Translations under genes and position numbers: made by a program
The notes under the pieces: generated by a model
The model's database searches: none
Told to the model about the DNA's origin: nothing
The model's input: the letters and a program-made list of their open reading frames with translations, nothing else
From: JACPYF01 sp964348695
Lineage (GTDB): Bacteria; Patescibacteriota; Saccharimonadia; Saccharimonadales; Saccharimonadaceae
NCBI GenBank assembly: GCA_964348695.1
Contig: CAYGDI010000001.1
Coordinates: forward strand, 210,414-274,413
Reading direction: 5' to 3'
DNA: 64,000 nt
Part shown: positions 50,692-59,088 of the stretch, one piece after another
Position numbering within the stretch: the stretch's first letter is position 1
Layout of the letters: each line of letters begins with the position of its first letter

Positions 50692-51086
50692 TACTTAGTC
50701 TCCTTGGCTGCAGCTTTTGAAGCTGGCTTTTTCTTTGGCTTTGGCTCGCCTGTTACTACAACATGAATATGTGAAGTTCGCTTCATATATGCGTTGGCTG
50801 AACCACGCGCAATTGGTCGGAATCTCTTGAGTCTCGGTCCTGATGTCACCTGTAGGCTTTCGATTTTTAGCGTATCTTGTTGTACACCAAAAGTATTGGT
50901 TGCGTTGGCAGCTGCAGAAGCTATTACTTTGGCAACTGGTTTGGCAGCACGTCGTGGTGTGTGTTCAAGAATAACTAGTGCATCAGCAACAGTGCGACCA
51001 CGTACAAGACCAGCAACGAGTCCAACTTTGCGTGGTGTTTGCGTCACTCCTCGAGCGATAGCTTTTGCAGAAATAGTAGTACTCAT
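50691..51086 (-). CDS. rplV: 50S ribosomal protein L22
   Basis: 131 aa. VTQTPRKVGLVAGLVRGRTV and GPRLKRFRPIARGSANAYMK, then HIHVVV and a basic tail. Confidence 0.96.
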   Translation of the reverse strand: MSTTISAKAIARGVTQTPRKVGLVAGLVRGRTVADALVILEHTPRRAAKPVAKVIASAAANATNTFGVQQDTLKIESLQVTSGPRLKRFRPIARGSANAYMKRTSHIHVVVTGEPKPKKKPASKAAAKETK

Positions 51087-51089
51087 AGT

Positions 51090-51356
51090 CTACCTCTTGT
51101 CCTTTCCACCATGACGACGGAATTTTCGGGTTGGTGCAAACTCACCTAGTTTGTGGCCAACCATGTTCTCAGAAACATATACAGGAACATGTACACGACC
51201 ATTGTGTACAGAGATAGTCCTACCTACCATTTCCGGTGAAATAGTACTGGCACGAGCCCAAGTTTTGATAGCGGTGCGATCATCAGCTCCTAGCGCTGCG
51301 ACTTTCTTCGCTAGCTTGAAGTCAACAAATGGACCTTTTTTTAAACTACGACTCAT
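51090..51356 (-). CDS. rpsS: 30S ribosomal protein S19
   Basis: 88 aa. MSRSLKKGPFVDFKLAKKVA, WARASTISPEMVGRTISVHN and VGHKLGEFAPTRKFRRHGG are canonical. Confidence 0.97.
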   Translation of the reverse strand: MSRSLKKGPFVDFKLAKKVAALGADDRTAIKTWARASTISPEMVGRTISVHNGRVHVPVYVSENMVGHKLGEFAPTRKFRRHGGKDKR

Positions 51357-51359
51357 ATT

Positions 51360-52199
51360 CTACCTCTTCCTCTTTGCTTCATGTCTAGATTTGACAATCA
51401 ATTTGTTACTGTATTTACGACGACGTGTACGATATCCTAGCGTCAACTGACCCCATGGAGTACGCGGTGCTTTACCAGGACCGTGCGAACCACCATCACC
51501 ACCACCGTGTGGGTGATCAGTCGCGTTCATTACGACACCACGGACAGACGGACGAATACCTTTTTTGCGATTACGCCCGGCTGAACCAATCTTGATGTTT
51601 TGGTGCTGTACATTGCCGACGGTACCGATACTCGCCATACATTCTACGCGGAAGCGACGAACTTCACCTGAAGGTAGTTTGATCTGTGCGTAGTCGCCTT
51701 CTTTTGCCATTAGTTGAGCTTTTGTACCTGCCCCACGAGCTATTTGGCCACCTTTGCCTGGTGCAATCTCGATATTATATATAGTTGTACCATTTGGGAT
51801 AGCGGATAGCGGCAAACGGTTGCTAGACTCAATCGGCGCTTCTGCACCAGATGTTATCTTGTGACCCTGTCGCATCTGAGTATCGGCGATAACATAGTGG
51901 TATAGACCGTGCTGGTCTTTGACACGTGCAATACGTGCACTGCGGTTCGGGTCGTATTCGATATGTTCAACGGTTGCAACTGTACCTGGTGCTAGTTTGT
52001 GGTTGACCAAACGATAGTGACGTTTTACACCACCACCCCTATGACGCACGGTGATACGACCAGTGTTGTTACGGCCAGCTTTTTGCTTCTTGGTTTTGAT
52101 CAGGCTCTTTAGCGGTTTTCGGGTAGTAATTTGATCAAAATCCTGAGAGCTCATACCACGACGGCTTGGAGTAGTTGGCTTGTATTGTTTAATAGCCAT
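51360..52199 (-). CDS. rplB: 50S ribosomal protein L2
   Basis: 279 aa. RRGMSSQDFDQITTRKPLKS, GRNNTGRITVRHRGGGVKRH and the conserved VVMNATDHPHGGGDGGSHG near the peptidyl-transferase centre. Confidence 0.97.
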   Translation of the reverse strand: MAIKQYKPTTPSRRGMSSQDFDQITTRKPLKSLIKTKKQKAGRNNTGRITVRHRGGGVKRHYRLVNHKLAPGTVATVEHIEYDPNRSARIARVKDQHGLYHYVIADTQMRQGHKITSGAEAPIESSNRLPLSAIPNGTTIYNIEIAPGKGGQIARGAGTKAQLMAKEGDYAQIKLPSGEVRRFRVECMASIGTVGNVQHQNIKIGSAGRNRKKGIRPSVRGVVMNATDHPHGGGDGGSHGPGKAPRTPWGQLTLGYRTRRRKYSNKLIVKSRHEAKRKR

Positions 52200-52507
52200 T
52201 ATTTAGCCTCCTCTTTCGGTTCTTCGAATAGTTTGATTGAACCTTCGGAAAGTGTGACGTATGCTTTTTTTGTGTCGGTTCGTCTTGTTGTAGTAGGACG
52301 CGCACGTCGACCACGAGAAACAGTGATTGTCTTGCCGTTTTGGATCAACGTTCGAACATCTTTAACTACAACACCATACTGCGCTTCGACAGCAGCAATA
52401 ATCTGTTGTTTATTGGCAGTCATTGGCACTTTGAAGACATATGTATCATTTAGACTACTTGCGTAAGCCTTTTCACTAGCAGCTGGGATTATTGTTAAGA
52501 CACTCAT
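52199..52507 (-). CDS. rplW: 50S ribosomal protein L23
   Basis: 102 aa. ASSLNDTYVFKVPMTANKQQ and IIAAVEAQYGVVVKDVRTL. Docks factors at the exit tunnel. Starts at the rplD stop. Confidence 0.94.
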   Translation of the reverse strand: MSVLTIIPAASEKAYASSLNDTYVFKVPMTANKQQIIAAVEAQYGVVVKDVRTLIQNGKTITVSRGRRARPTTTRRTDTKKAYVTLSEGSIKLFEEPKEEAK

Positions 52508-53121
52508 TATTTTTCACCTCCTAGCCACTGCTCAATCTTTAAAAGTGCTTTTGGACTAACAACTATTTTGTCGGCATTTAGAATGTGGTAAACAGTCAGG
52601 TATGTTGGGTTGACTACTTCGATATTCTGAATATTCCGTGTTGCACGAACAATTTCGTCTGTTTTTACATCTGGAACTATCAATACTCGGCGTACATCTA
52701 GCTTTTGTTTCTTCAAAAACGCTGCTGCTTCGGATGTTTTACCTGTTGTTTTGAAATCGGCAATAACAATCTTGTCTGCTTGTTTGGCAAGAGTCAGCGC
52801 TTGTTTGAGCGCAACTCTTTTGCTTGTGGTTGTGATAGTTTTTTTGTAGTTTTCGATACCAAGAGGTCCGAAAACGATACCACCACCACGCCAAATTGGG
52901 TTTCGTGAAGAACCAAAACGCGCACGTCCTGTGCCTTTTTGCTTCCAAGGCTTTTTACCACCACCACGTACTTCACCTCGTCTTTTTGTCATAGCGCTAC
53001 TGAGACGTTTGTCAGCTAAATACGCATCATATGCTAGCTTCAACAGCTCATGGTTGTCTACTTTTACATCAAAAACATTCTTTGGTAATGTAGGTTTCTT
53101 TGTCGTTGTTGTGTCGGCCAT
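52507..53121 (-). CDS. rplD: 50S ribosomal protein L4
   Basis: 204 aa. TKRRGEVRGGGKKPWKQKG, TGRARFGSSRNPIWRGGG and VFGPLGIENYKK form the tunnel loop. Confidence 0.96.
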   Translation of the reverse strand: MADTTTTKKPTLPKNVFDVKVDNHELLKLAYDAYLADKRLSSAMTKRRGEVRGGGKKPWKQKGTGRARFGSSRNPIWRGGGIVFGPLGIENYKKTITTTSKRVALKQALTLAKQADKIVIADFKTTGKTSEAAAFLKKQKLDVRRVLIVPDVKTDEIVRATRNIQNIEVVNPTYLTVYHILNADKIVVSPKALLKIEQWLGGEK

Positions 53122-53735
53122 TACAAAGTACCTCCTATTGTCACTAATCCTCGACGAGGGCCTGGGACGGCGCCAGTTACACCTATCAAGTTGTCTTCTG
53201 TACTAATATACGCAACTTTCAGTCCTTTTACGGTTACTCGTTGTGCTCCCATGTGTCCAGCCATTCTTTTACCTTTGAAGACCTTTTGAGGATACATAGA
53301 TCCAATAGACCCTGGTTTTCGCACGTTACCGTTACCACCATGTGTGCTTTTACTAGTATTAAAATTGTGTCGTTTGACTGTACCAGCAAACCCTTTACCT
53401 TTGCTCGTACCTGTAACACTGACTACTTCGCCGAGCGTAAAGATACTCGTATCGAACGTGTCGCCGACTTTTATGTCGGCTGGCAGTTCGTCAACCCGCA
53501 CTTCGTGCAGATGCTTTGGGGTAGTCTTGCTGGCCTTGACGTGGCCTTGCGTGGCTTTGCTCAGGTTCTTACCCTTGCCATACCCAACCTGCACTGCGTT
53601 ATAACCATCACGTTCGACGGTTTTTACCTGAGTCACAGTGGTTGGGCCAGCTTGAATAAGCGTCACTGCATTAGAGACGCCATCCTCGCTGATGACTTGG
53701 GTCATACCAATTTTGGTGCCTAGAAGAGTTTTCAT
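53121..53735 (-). CDS. rplC: 50S ribosomal protein L3
   Basis: 204 aa. LLGTKIGMTQVISEDGVSNA, SVTGTSKGKGFAGTVKRHNF, THGGNGNVRKPGSIG and MAGHMGAQRVTVKGLKV are canonical. The second ATG of ATGAAGATG is favoured, since GGAAGG then sits 6 nt upstream. It is the first gene of the S10-type operon here because rpsJ lies apart. Confidence 0.96.
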   Translation of the reverse strand: MKTLLGTKIGMTQVISEDGVSNAVTLIQAGPTTVTQVKTVERDGYNAVQVGYGKGKNLSKATQGHVKASKTTPKHLHEVRVDELPADIKVGDTFDTSIFTLGEVVSVTGTSKGKGFAGTVKRHNFNTSKSTHGGNGNVRKPGSIGSMYPQKVFKGKRMAGHMGAQRVTVKGLKVAYISTEDNLIGVTGAVPGPRRGLVTIGGTL

Positions 53736-53754
53736 CTTCATCCTTCCCACTTAA

Positions 53755-53811
53755 AATTCTTGGTGTTCGGTGGTATCTCTGTTATCTGAGACCTGCCGAC
53801 TCACCAAGAAT
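53755..53811 (-). promoter_or_regulatory. Structured leader upstream of rplC
   Basis: A long stem pairs ATTCTTGGTG with CACCAAGAAT about 35 nt later in the 95-nt leader of the rplC transcript. The position matches an S10-type autoregulatory leader, but the fold family cannot be assigned by eye. Confidence 0.55.
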
Positions 53812-53852
53812 CGTTTGTTATTGTCTTACCAATTAAAAAAATTGCTCGCTCT

Positions 53853-53882
53853 ATAGTAACAGATTCAAATAACATATGTCAA
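53853..53882 (-). promoter_or_regulatory. rplC operon promoter
   Basis: -35 TTGACA and -10 TACTAT with an 18-nt spacer on the minus strand. Confidence 0.72.
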
Positions 53883-53977
53883 CCTGATAGCCCGAAAATC
53901 TAACAAATCAGCAAAATTGTATTTTTTATGACAATCAGGCATAATGCTTACTATCAATGAAACTAAGGAGAAACACT

Positions 53978-54217
53978 GTGGCCACACGAAAGAAAACAAC
54001 GACCAAAAAACCAGCAAAAGCAACGGTGAAAAGAACTGTAGCAAAAAAATCGACTACTCCTCGCTTCTGGAGAATCGAATTTAGCATCGCAACTGTATAT
54101 TGGCTAGCTATCGGTATAGCTGTTATATCAACAGCTATATACTCGTATAACACCAACCAACAGGTGAACGAGCTATACGACCAAATAGATGCACGCATGG
54201 CTTCTGAAGAATACTAG
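53978..54217 (+). CDS. Small basic single-pass membrane protein
   Basis: 79 aa from a GTG with AAGGAG 7 nt upstream. A Lys/Thr-rich cytosolic N-terminus (ATRKKTTTKKPAKATVKRTV) is followed by one helix (YWLAIGIAVISTAIYSY) and an acidic tail. It sits on the opposite strand between rpsJ and rplC. Function unknown. Confidence 0.7.
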   Translation: MATRKKTTTKKPAKATVKRTVAKKSTTPRFWRIEFSIATVYWLAIGIAVISTAIYSYNTNQQVNELYDQIDARMASEEY

Positions 54218-54235
54218 TCTGTGACTGGAACGTTG

Positions 54236-54262
54236 ATCGCCCTAGCTGTAGGGCGATTTTCT
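54236..54262 (+). terminator. Terminator after the small membrane gene
   Basis: Stem ATCGCCCTA / TAGGGCGAT with loop GCTG, followed by TTTTCTATTTT. Confidence 0.85.
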
Positions 54263-54265
54263 ATT

Positions 54266-54541
54266 TTATATAACAATACCGGCTGGCAAAAAATACGTCA
54301 CAATTGTAATAACTATCAGCACAACATACTCGATCTTTCGATCTATCTGAAACCTCTCATGACTAGCAATGAGCAAACCTATGAACAAACCAACTGGAAT
54401 ACCGCCTAGCGGAATTATTCCCGCATCAATCGGCTCGCCAAATTTTATCCAAAACGACGCCAACAACACATACATAACGATTTTGAGCAAAAACTCACCA
54501 TCAGTTTCATTTTCTGAACTTTTTTTATTTTTTTTAGACAT
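54266..54541 (-). CDS. Small two/three-helix membrane protein
   Basis: 91 aa. Helices at about 18-35, 43-60 and 72-90. Charged N-terminus (SKKNKKSSENETDG). TATAAT ends 7 nt before the chosen ATG, so leaderless. No family recognised. It sits between rpsJ and rplC on the ribosomal strand but with its own promoter. Confidence 0.65.
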   Translation of the reverse strand: MSKKNKKSSENETDGEFLLKIVMYVLLASFWIKFGEPIDAGIIPLGGIPVGLFIGLLIASHERFQIDRKIEYVVLIVITIVTYFLPAGIVI

Positions 54542-54616
54542 CGCGATCATTATAGCATAAGTGTTTTAGTAAAAAACAACTACAATATTGTGACTATATG
54601 ATCGTACAAAAATGTA

Positions 54617-54937
54617 CTACATACGAATTTCAGCATCAACGCCGGCAGGTAGTGACAAATTTTGCAAACTGTCGATAGTTTTTGCGCTAGCACCAGATAT
54701 GTCGATAAGACGCTTGTGTACACGCATTTCAAAGGCTTCTCCGCCTTTTTTGTAGACATGTGGGCTTTTGACCACTGTATATGTTGAGCGACGTGTAGGT
54801 AGAGGCACAGGACCTGCTACTGTTGCACCGCTACGTAGAGCTGTGTCTATAATTTGTTTTGCTGATTGATCGATCACTTTGTGATCATATGCCTTCAAAC
54901 GAATACGTATTCGCGGCACTGTGGCTTGTTCTGCCAT
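54617..54937 (-). CDS. rpsJ: 30S ribosomal protein S10
   Basis: 106 aa. RIRIRLKAYDHKVIDQSAKQ, GPVPLPTRRSTYTVVKSPH and the C-terminal block are canonical. Also the NusE antitermination subunit. It is detached from rplC by about 880 bp with two unrelated genes. A hairpin CCACC-GATA-GGTGG sits just before its AAAGGAG site. Confidence 0.97.
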   Translation of the reverse strand: MAEQATVPRIRIRLKAYDHKVIDQSAKQIIDTALRSGATVAGPVPLPTRRSTYTVVKSPHVYKKGGEAFEMRVHKRLIDISGASAKTIDSLQNLSLPAGVDAEIRM

Positions 54938-55048
54938 TTCTCATTCTCCTTTCCACCTATCGGTGGAGTTGTATACCGTAACCTCTGCTCGAATCGCTGT
55001 TATTACGTCTGGCCGAGTTCTCGATATGATTAGTATTGTATGCGAGCA

Positions 55049-55077
55049 ACTATAACAGAGAGATGGCATGAATACAA
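55049..55077 (-). promoter_or_regulatory. rpsJ promoter
   Basis: -35 TTGTAT, 17-nt spacer, TGT-extended -10 TATAGT on the minus strand; leader of about 105 nt. Confidence 0.7.
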
Positions 55078-55078
55078 G

Positions 55079-55107
55079 TTGACTTTTATGCATAAAAGTA
55101 TTAAAAT
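55079..55107 (+). promoter_or_regulatory. Lipoprotein gene promoter
   Basis: -35 TTGACT, 17-nt spacer, -10 TAAAAT; divergent from the rpsJ promoter with 1 nt between the boxes. Confidence 0.7.
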
Positions 55108-55146
55108 ATATTGTACTGAGCTTAATCCCTACTGCCAGGAGGCTAT

Positions 55147-55461
55147 ATGAAAAAGCACAGTGTAGGAGTGGTTGTCGTGGCAATTTTCATGGCATTTGCC
55201 ATGAGTGGCTGTGGCGGTGGCACAGATGCAGAGCCAAAGAAGAACGGTTCGGAAGCGTCGGAGAAACCAAGGGAGAACATCGACCCAAGCAAAGGCTGGG
55301 TCAAGCTCCCTATCACACAAAAGAGGGACAGATTTGAGGTCATTTCTGTTCAGAAATATTGTGATGGAGACAACCTCGTCTACGTCAGCGAAACCCAATA
55401 CAGTGACAACGAAGGCGGCATTTCTGTCATTCCAGACAGCAATCAGTGCCGCAGACGTTAA
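55147..55461 (+). CDS. Small lipoprotein
   Basis: 104 aa. Signal peptide with lipobox AMSGC (lipidated C22), then a Gly/Lys/Glu-rich linker and a short domain with two cysteines (KYC, NQC) that may form a disulfide. CAGGAGG precedes the ATG. Function unknown. Confidence 0.85.
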   Translation: MKKHSVGVVVVAIFMAFAMSGCGGGTDAEPKKNGSEASEKPRENIDPSKGWVKLPITQKRDRFEVISVQKYCDGDNLVYVSETQYSDNEGGISVIPDSNQCRRR

Positions 55462-55482
55462 ACCCTGTCATTTCACAAGTAG

Positions 55483-55526
55483 AACACCGCGTTGTTCCTT
55501 GGGGAATGGCGGGGTGTTTTACTTTT
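55483..55526 (+). terminator. Terminator after the lipoprotein gene
   Basis: Outer stem AACACC / GGTGTT around an inner TTCC/GGAA hairpin, followed by TTTTACTTTT. Confidence 0.7.
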
Positions 55527-55536
55527 GTACCTAGTA

Positions 55537-55564
55537 TTGATTTTTACTGTAAATAGTGTATAGT
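55537..55564 (+). promoter_or_regulatory. Metallophosphoesterase promoter
   Basis: -35 TTGATT, 16-nt spacer, -10 TATAGT. The -10 ends 7 nt before the ATG, so the mRNA is leaderless. Confidence 0.7.
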
Positions 55565-55571
55565 ATTACTA

Positions 55572-57296
55572 ATGAACAAAGAGGCATTGTTACACCGTCC
55601 CAAACGCTTTTTGCAAAACGTCAATTACAAAGAAGTTGCAAAAGACGTTGCCATCTATAGCCCAGTTGCGCTCACTGGTGGTGTTTTAGGTGCGGCTGCA
55701 GCAAACAAGTTCTCCCCATCGACAGTTGTACTGAGCGACAAGATAGAGGCACAAGTAGCCCTGGATGTTGGTGAACCAGGCCTGACTATAGATTATGGTT
55801 CAACTATACATCTACCCAATGCCATTGATAGCTTTCTGAGCACAACCCACACTGGTGTAAATATTGACATCAACACTATCAACGCAAGTACCCAGGATCC
55901 AGAAGCGCTGAAGGAGTTCTCGTCTCTCGCAGCTCAGTACAAACCTAACATTATTGAACCTATCCAAGATGCATTGTTCGAAAATCTCATGGCAGGAGCA
56001 AGAATAGGCGCGGTTGCTCTCATGGCGAGTTGCGCTCTATCCGTGTCTACCTATAGACATATTAGAGAAAAAGGCGGTTTGTCCTACATCAGAGAACGGG
56101 CTCGACAGTCGCGAATGCGCACCAAGATACTAGCCGGACTATGCGGTGCGGCAGCGCTTTTTTCTATGGGTAGTGCAGTCAAAGGCAATATCCAAGGCCC
56201 TAACTCTGTACAACAAAACATAGTCAAAAACCACCTACCAAAACAAATTACAGACACAAGCCCCTTACTGAAGGATGCATGGATTGAAGGTCTTGGTTCA
56301 GAGTTCCCCGAAAAACTGGTCAAAGCTTTTATTGCGTACAAAAACGACGTAGACGAATCTTTGGCTATTTCAAAAAGAAACTTTCACCAACAATTTGCCG
56401 AGTATCGTGATGACAAATCATCGCTAATAAACAACCCTACCTTGCGACCTGTCATGCATATTTCTGATCCCCATTGTAACTATGCAATCTACAAGAACAT
56501 ACTCACACCTGTCACCGCAGCTTTTCGACCTCAACTAATTTTGAACACTGGCGATACTTTTACAAATGGCGGAACTATGCCATACGAAGACAACTGCTAC
56601 ACAAGCTTCCGAGAAGCAATCGCCAAAGGCAACAAAAACACCACTATAGTCAATACAATTGGCAACCACGATCCAAAAGACTATATCAATATCGACTCTG
56701 ATCCAAAGGTAATCACTCCTACAAAAGATGACAATTATACAGTCACCACCGAAATAGGAGATATTGTTGTAACTCCGGACGAGTCTTTGTCGACATGGGA
56801 GTCAAAACCAGAAGAAAAGTCTCCTGAAATGTACAAGCTCAATGCCGAACAAGGTCGTTTGACCGCCGAAAAGGCATGCGATATACAAGATAAAACAGGC
56901 GAAGAGCCAAAAGTGATGGTTCACCGTCCGCAGGCAAGCTTCGAGACGAGCATGAGAGGATGCGCCAGCTTGATACTAAAAGGTCATACTCACGATAACC
57001 AGCCGATCAAAAAAGTGCAAAGTGAAGACGGTGAGACTGTGCTACATCACACAGCTGGCAGTTCTTCTGGAACTCACAACGGCATCGCCATCTACGAGAC
57101 ACCGAAACGTCCAGCTAGTTACTCGATCCTTTATTTTGACAAAACTAATACTCTCCAAGGTGCGACGACTGTGACATTTACGTCCGACGGACGTGTCAGC
57201 ATAGCCGACGAGGGATTACCGAAAAAGACAGACCAAGATCTAGACTTGGCACAGAATATTTTTGCAAAAGAACATATCAAATCCCCATCTAGCTAA
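55572..57296 (+). CDS. Membrane-anchored calcineurin-like metallophosphoesterase
   Basis: 574 aa. A hydrophobic helix near residues 28-45 (SPVALTGGVLGAAAAN), then an extracytoplasmic-looking segment, a second pair of helices (about 140-215), then the phosphoesterase from about 293. Metal-site motifs: HISDPHCNY, NTGDTFTNGGT, TIGNHDPKD and LKGHTHDNQ, the D-x-H, GD, GNHD and GHxH set. Substrate unknown; nucleotides or envelope phosphoesters are options. Confidence 0.85.
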   Translation: MNKEALLHRPKRFLQNVNYKEVAKDVAIYSPVALTGGVLGAAAANKFSPSTVVLSDKIEAQVALDVGEPGLTIDYGSTIHLPNAIDSFLSTTHTGVNIDINTINASTQDPEALKEFSSLAAQYKPNIIEPIQDALFENLMAGARIGAVALMASCALSVSTYRHIREKGGLSYIRERARQSRMRTKILAGLCGAAALFSMGSAVKGNIQGPNSVQQNIVKNHLPKQITDTSPLLKDAWIEGLGSEFPEKLVKAFIAYKNDVDESLAISKRNFHQQFAEYRDDKSSLINNPTLRPVMHISDPHCNYAIYKNILTPVTAAFRPQLILNTGDTFTNGGTMPYEDNCYTSFREAIAKGNKNTTIVNTIGNHDPKDYINIDSDPKVITPTKDDNYTVTTEIGDIVVTPDESLSTWESKPEEKSPEMYKLNAEQGRLTAEKACDIQDKTGEEPKVMVHRPQASFETSMRGCASLILKGHTHDNQPIKKVQSEDGETVLHHTAGSSSGTHNGIAIYETPKRPASYSILYFDKTNTLQGATTVTFTSDGRVSIADEGLPKKTDQDLDLAQNIFAKEHIKSPSS

Positions 57297-57381
57297 ATCT
57301 ATGTTACACTGTTTTTGACCAATTGGTTGTTGTTTGACCCCTGATCGACGCTACTTAGCGTAGTACAACAGAAAGATACAC

Positions 57382-57495
57382 ATGAAACAATACAAACTGG
57401 CACAGTGGGCTGTTGGCATGTCTATCCTACTAGTCTCTACTAGTGGAATTGGCTGCCTCATCGCCTATCTCGTCAACAGTACAGGTCCTTTTTAA
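57382..57495 (+). CDS. 37-aa membrane peptide
   Basis: MKQYKLAQWAVGMSILLVST followed by SGIGCLIAYLVNSTGPF: one membrane helix with a short basic N-terminus. It lies between the phosphoesterase and tuf on the plus strand. AGAAAGAT before the ATG is a weak site, and a GC stem-loop follows the stop. Plausible small gene, not proven. Confidence 0.5.
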   Translation: MKQYKLAQWAVGMSILLVSTSGIGCLIAYLVNSTGPF

Positions 57496-57512
57496 AACCC
57501 GCTTCGTACCCA

Positions 57513-57555
57513 CAGACACCGCCTGGTGCCTCTCGGTATCAGGCGGGTGTTTGCT
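57513..57555 (+). terminator. Putative terminator after the small peptide gene
   Basis: Stem CCGCCTG / CAGGCGG with a 14-nt loop followed by GTGTTTGCTTT; the T-run is imperfect. Confidence 0.5.
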
Positions 57556-57557
57556 TT

Positions 57558-57590
57558 AAATAAAAAATACCTCCCATTTCGAGAGGTATT
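57558..57590 (-). terminator. tuf terminator
   Basis: Minus-strand stem AATACCTC / GAGGTATT followed by TTTTATTT. Confidence 0.85.
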
Positions 57591-57610
57591 TTCGTTAGGT
57601 AGTTTAGCTA

Positions 57611-58792
57611 CTATTTAGTAACTTTGGTTACTACACCAGCACCAACAGTACGTCCACCTTCACGAATAGCGAAGTTTAGACCTTGTTCCATAGCGATTGG
57701 AGCAAGTAGTTTTACCTTAAAGGTGATAGTGTCACCAGGCATAACCATTTCTTTGTCAGCTGGTAGCTCTACTTCACCAGTTACGTCAGTAGTACGGAAG
57801 TAAAACTGCGGTTTGTAACCTTTGAAGAATGGAGTGTGCCGTCCGCCTTCTTCTTTGCTAAGTACGTATACTTCAGCGTCAAACTCTGTGTGTGGAGCAA
57901 TAGAACCAGGCTTACAGATGACTTGACCGCGTTCGATTTGTTCACGTTCAATACCACGTAGCAAGATACCTGCGTTGTCGCCAGCTTGACCTTGGTCTAG
58001 GTTTTTCTTGAAAGCTTCGATACCTGTTACAACAGATTTTTGTAGCTCTTTGATGCCTACTATTTCGACTTCGTCGTTGATTTTTACGATACCAGTCTCA
58101 ATACGACCTGTTGCAACGGTTCCACGACCTTTGATAGAGAAAACATCTTCGATAGGCATTAGGAAAGGTTTGTCTAGGTCACGCTTTGGCTCTTCGATGT
58201 AGTCGTCCATAGCCTTGACTAGTTCCATGACAGCGTCTTGGTATTTTGCGTCGCCTTCTAGAGCTTTAAGTGCTGAACCTTTGATGATTGGGCAGTTGCG
58301 GTCAAATTCGTTCTTTTCTAGTAGGTCACGTACGTCTTCTTCGACTAGTTCTACTAGTTCTTCGTCAGCCATGTCCATTTTGTTTAGGAACACAACGATT
58401 TTTGGTACACCAACTTGTTTTGCTAGTAGCACGTGTTCACGAGTCTGAGGCATAGGGCCATCAGCTGCAGATACAACTAGGATCGCACCATCAACTTGTG
58501 CAGCACCGGTGATCATGTTTTTTACGTAGTCGGCGTGACCAGGCATGTCAACGTGAGCATAGTGACGAGCTTCTGATTCGTATTCTTGGTGAGAAGTAGC
58601 AATAGTAATACCACGCTGCTTTTCTTCTGGTGCGTTGTCGATCTGATCGTAGTCAACTTTTTTGTTTACGTCACTTGGTAGTTTTGCCGCTAAAGTAGCG
58701 GTGATAGCAGCCGTCAAAGTTGTTTTACCGTGGTCAACGTGACCCATAGTTCCAACATTTACGTGTGGCTTGCTTCGGTCGAAATCTGCCAT
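57611..58792 (-). CDS. tuf: Elongation factor Tu
   Basis: 393 aa. G1 GHVDHGKTT, switch I with KQRGITIATSHQEYES, G3 DMPGHADYVKNM, G4 NKMD, and domains 2-3 (RGIEREQIERGQVI, FRTTDVTGEVELP). Delivers aminoacyl-tRNA to the ribosome. Not linked to fusA or rpsJ here: envelope genes on the other strand lie between it and rpsJ. Confidence 0.99.
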   Translation of the reverse strand: MADFDRSKPHVNVGTMGHVDHGKTTLTAAITATLAAKLPSDVNKKVDYDQIDNAPEEKQRGITIATSHQEYESEARHYAHVDMPGHADYVKNMITGAAQVDGAILVVSAADGPMPQTREHVLLAKQVGVPKIVVFLNKMDMADEELVELVEEDVRDLLEKNEFDRNCPIIKGSALKALEGDAKYQDAVMELVKAMDDYIEEPKRDLDKPFLMPIEDVFSIKGRGTVATGRIETGIVKINDEVEIVGIKELQKSVVTGIEAFKKNLDQGQAGDNAGILLRGIEREQIERGQVICKPGSIAPHTEFDAEVYVLSKEEGGRHTPFFKGYKPQFYFRTTDVTGEVELPADKEMVMPGDTITFKVKLLAPIAMEQGLNFAIREGGRTVGAGVVTKVTK

Positions 58793-58799
58793 GTATTTC

Positions 58800-58814
58800 T
58801 CCTTTCCGCCTGTA
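58800..58814 (-). promoter_or_regulatory. Hairpin next to the tuf ribosome site
   Basis: CCGCC-TACA-GGCGG immediately before AAAGGAG of tuf. rpsJ has the same arrangement (stem, AAAGGAG, start codon). Confidence 0.6.
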
Positions 58815-58882
58815 GGCGGATATCTTATTAAAATTAATTATTTCGCACGAAGGTAAATACCTCCGCATAGCGTATGAGGTCT

Positions 58883-58912
58883 ATTGTACCTTAGATGACT
58901 CATTCGTGTAAA
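58883..58912 (-). promoter_or_regulatory. tuf promoter
   Basis: -35 TTTACA, 18-nt spacer, -10 TACAAT; leader of about 85 nt with two hairpins. Confidence 0.75.
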
Positions 58913-58940
58913 GAGTTTTAACAAAAATCTACCTTGCCAA

Positions 58941-58966
58941 AAAAAGAAAAGACCCGATTATGACAA
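58941..58966 (-). repeat. 26-nt direct repeat, copy 1 (degenerate terminator)
   Basis: Identical for 26 nt with 59813-59838. In this copy the partner arm of the terminator stem differs, so the hairpin is weakened. It lies downstream of the 200-aa membrane protein gene. Confidence 0.8.
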
Positions 58967-59003
58967 ACGGTGTCTTGCAAGCTCTGTTAAAGACGAAGAT
59001 TTG

Positions 59004-59039
59004 CAATAAAAAACCGACAGCGTGTGATACGTTGTCGGT
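59004..59039 (-). terminator. Terminator after the 200-aa membrane protein gene
   Basis: Stem ACCGACA / TGTCGGT followed by TTTTTATT. A second strong stem, GCGCCTCGACC / GGTCGAGGCGC (59054-59081), lies between it and the stop codon. Confidence 0.85.
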
Positions 59040-59088
59040 ATACGAATTGTGTTGCGCCTCGACCCGTGTTGGTCGAGGCGCTGATTTT

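Noticed and set aside
58793..58870. A leader peptide upstream of tuf (ATG CGG AGG start)
   Set aside because: It would read through the ribosome site into tuf out of frame, and no terminator or alternative pairing is evident.
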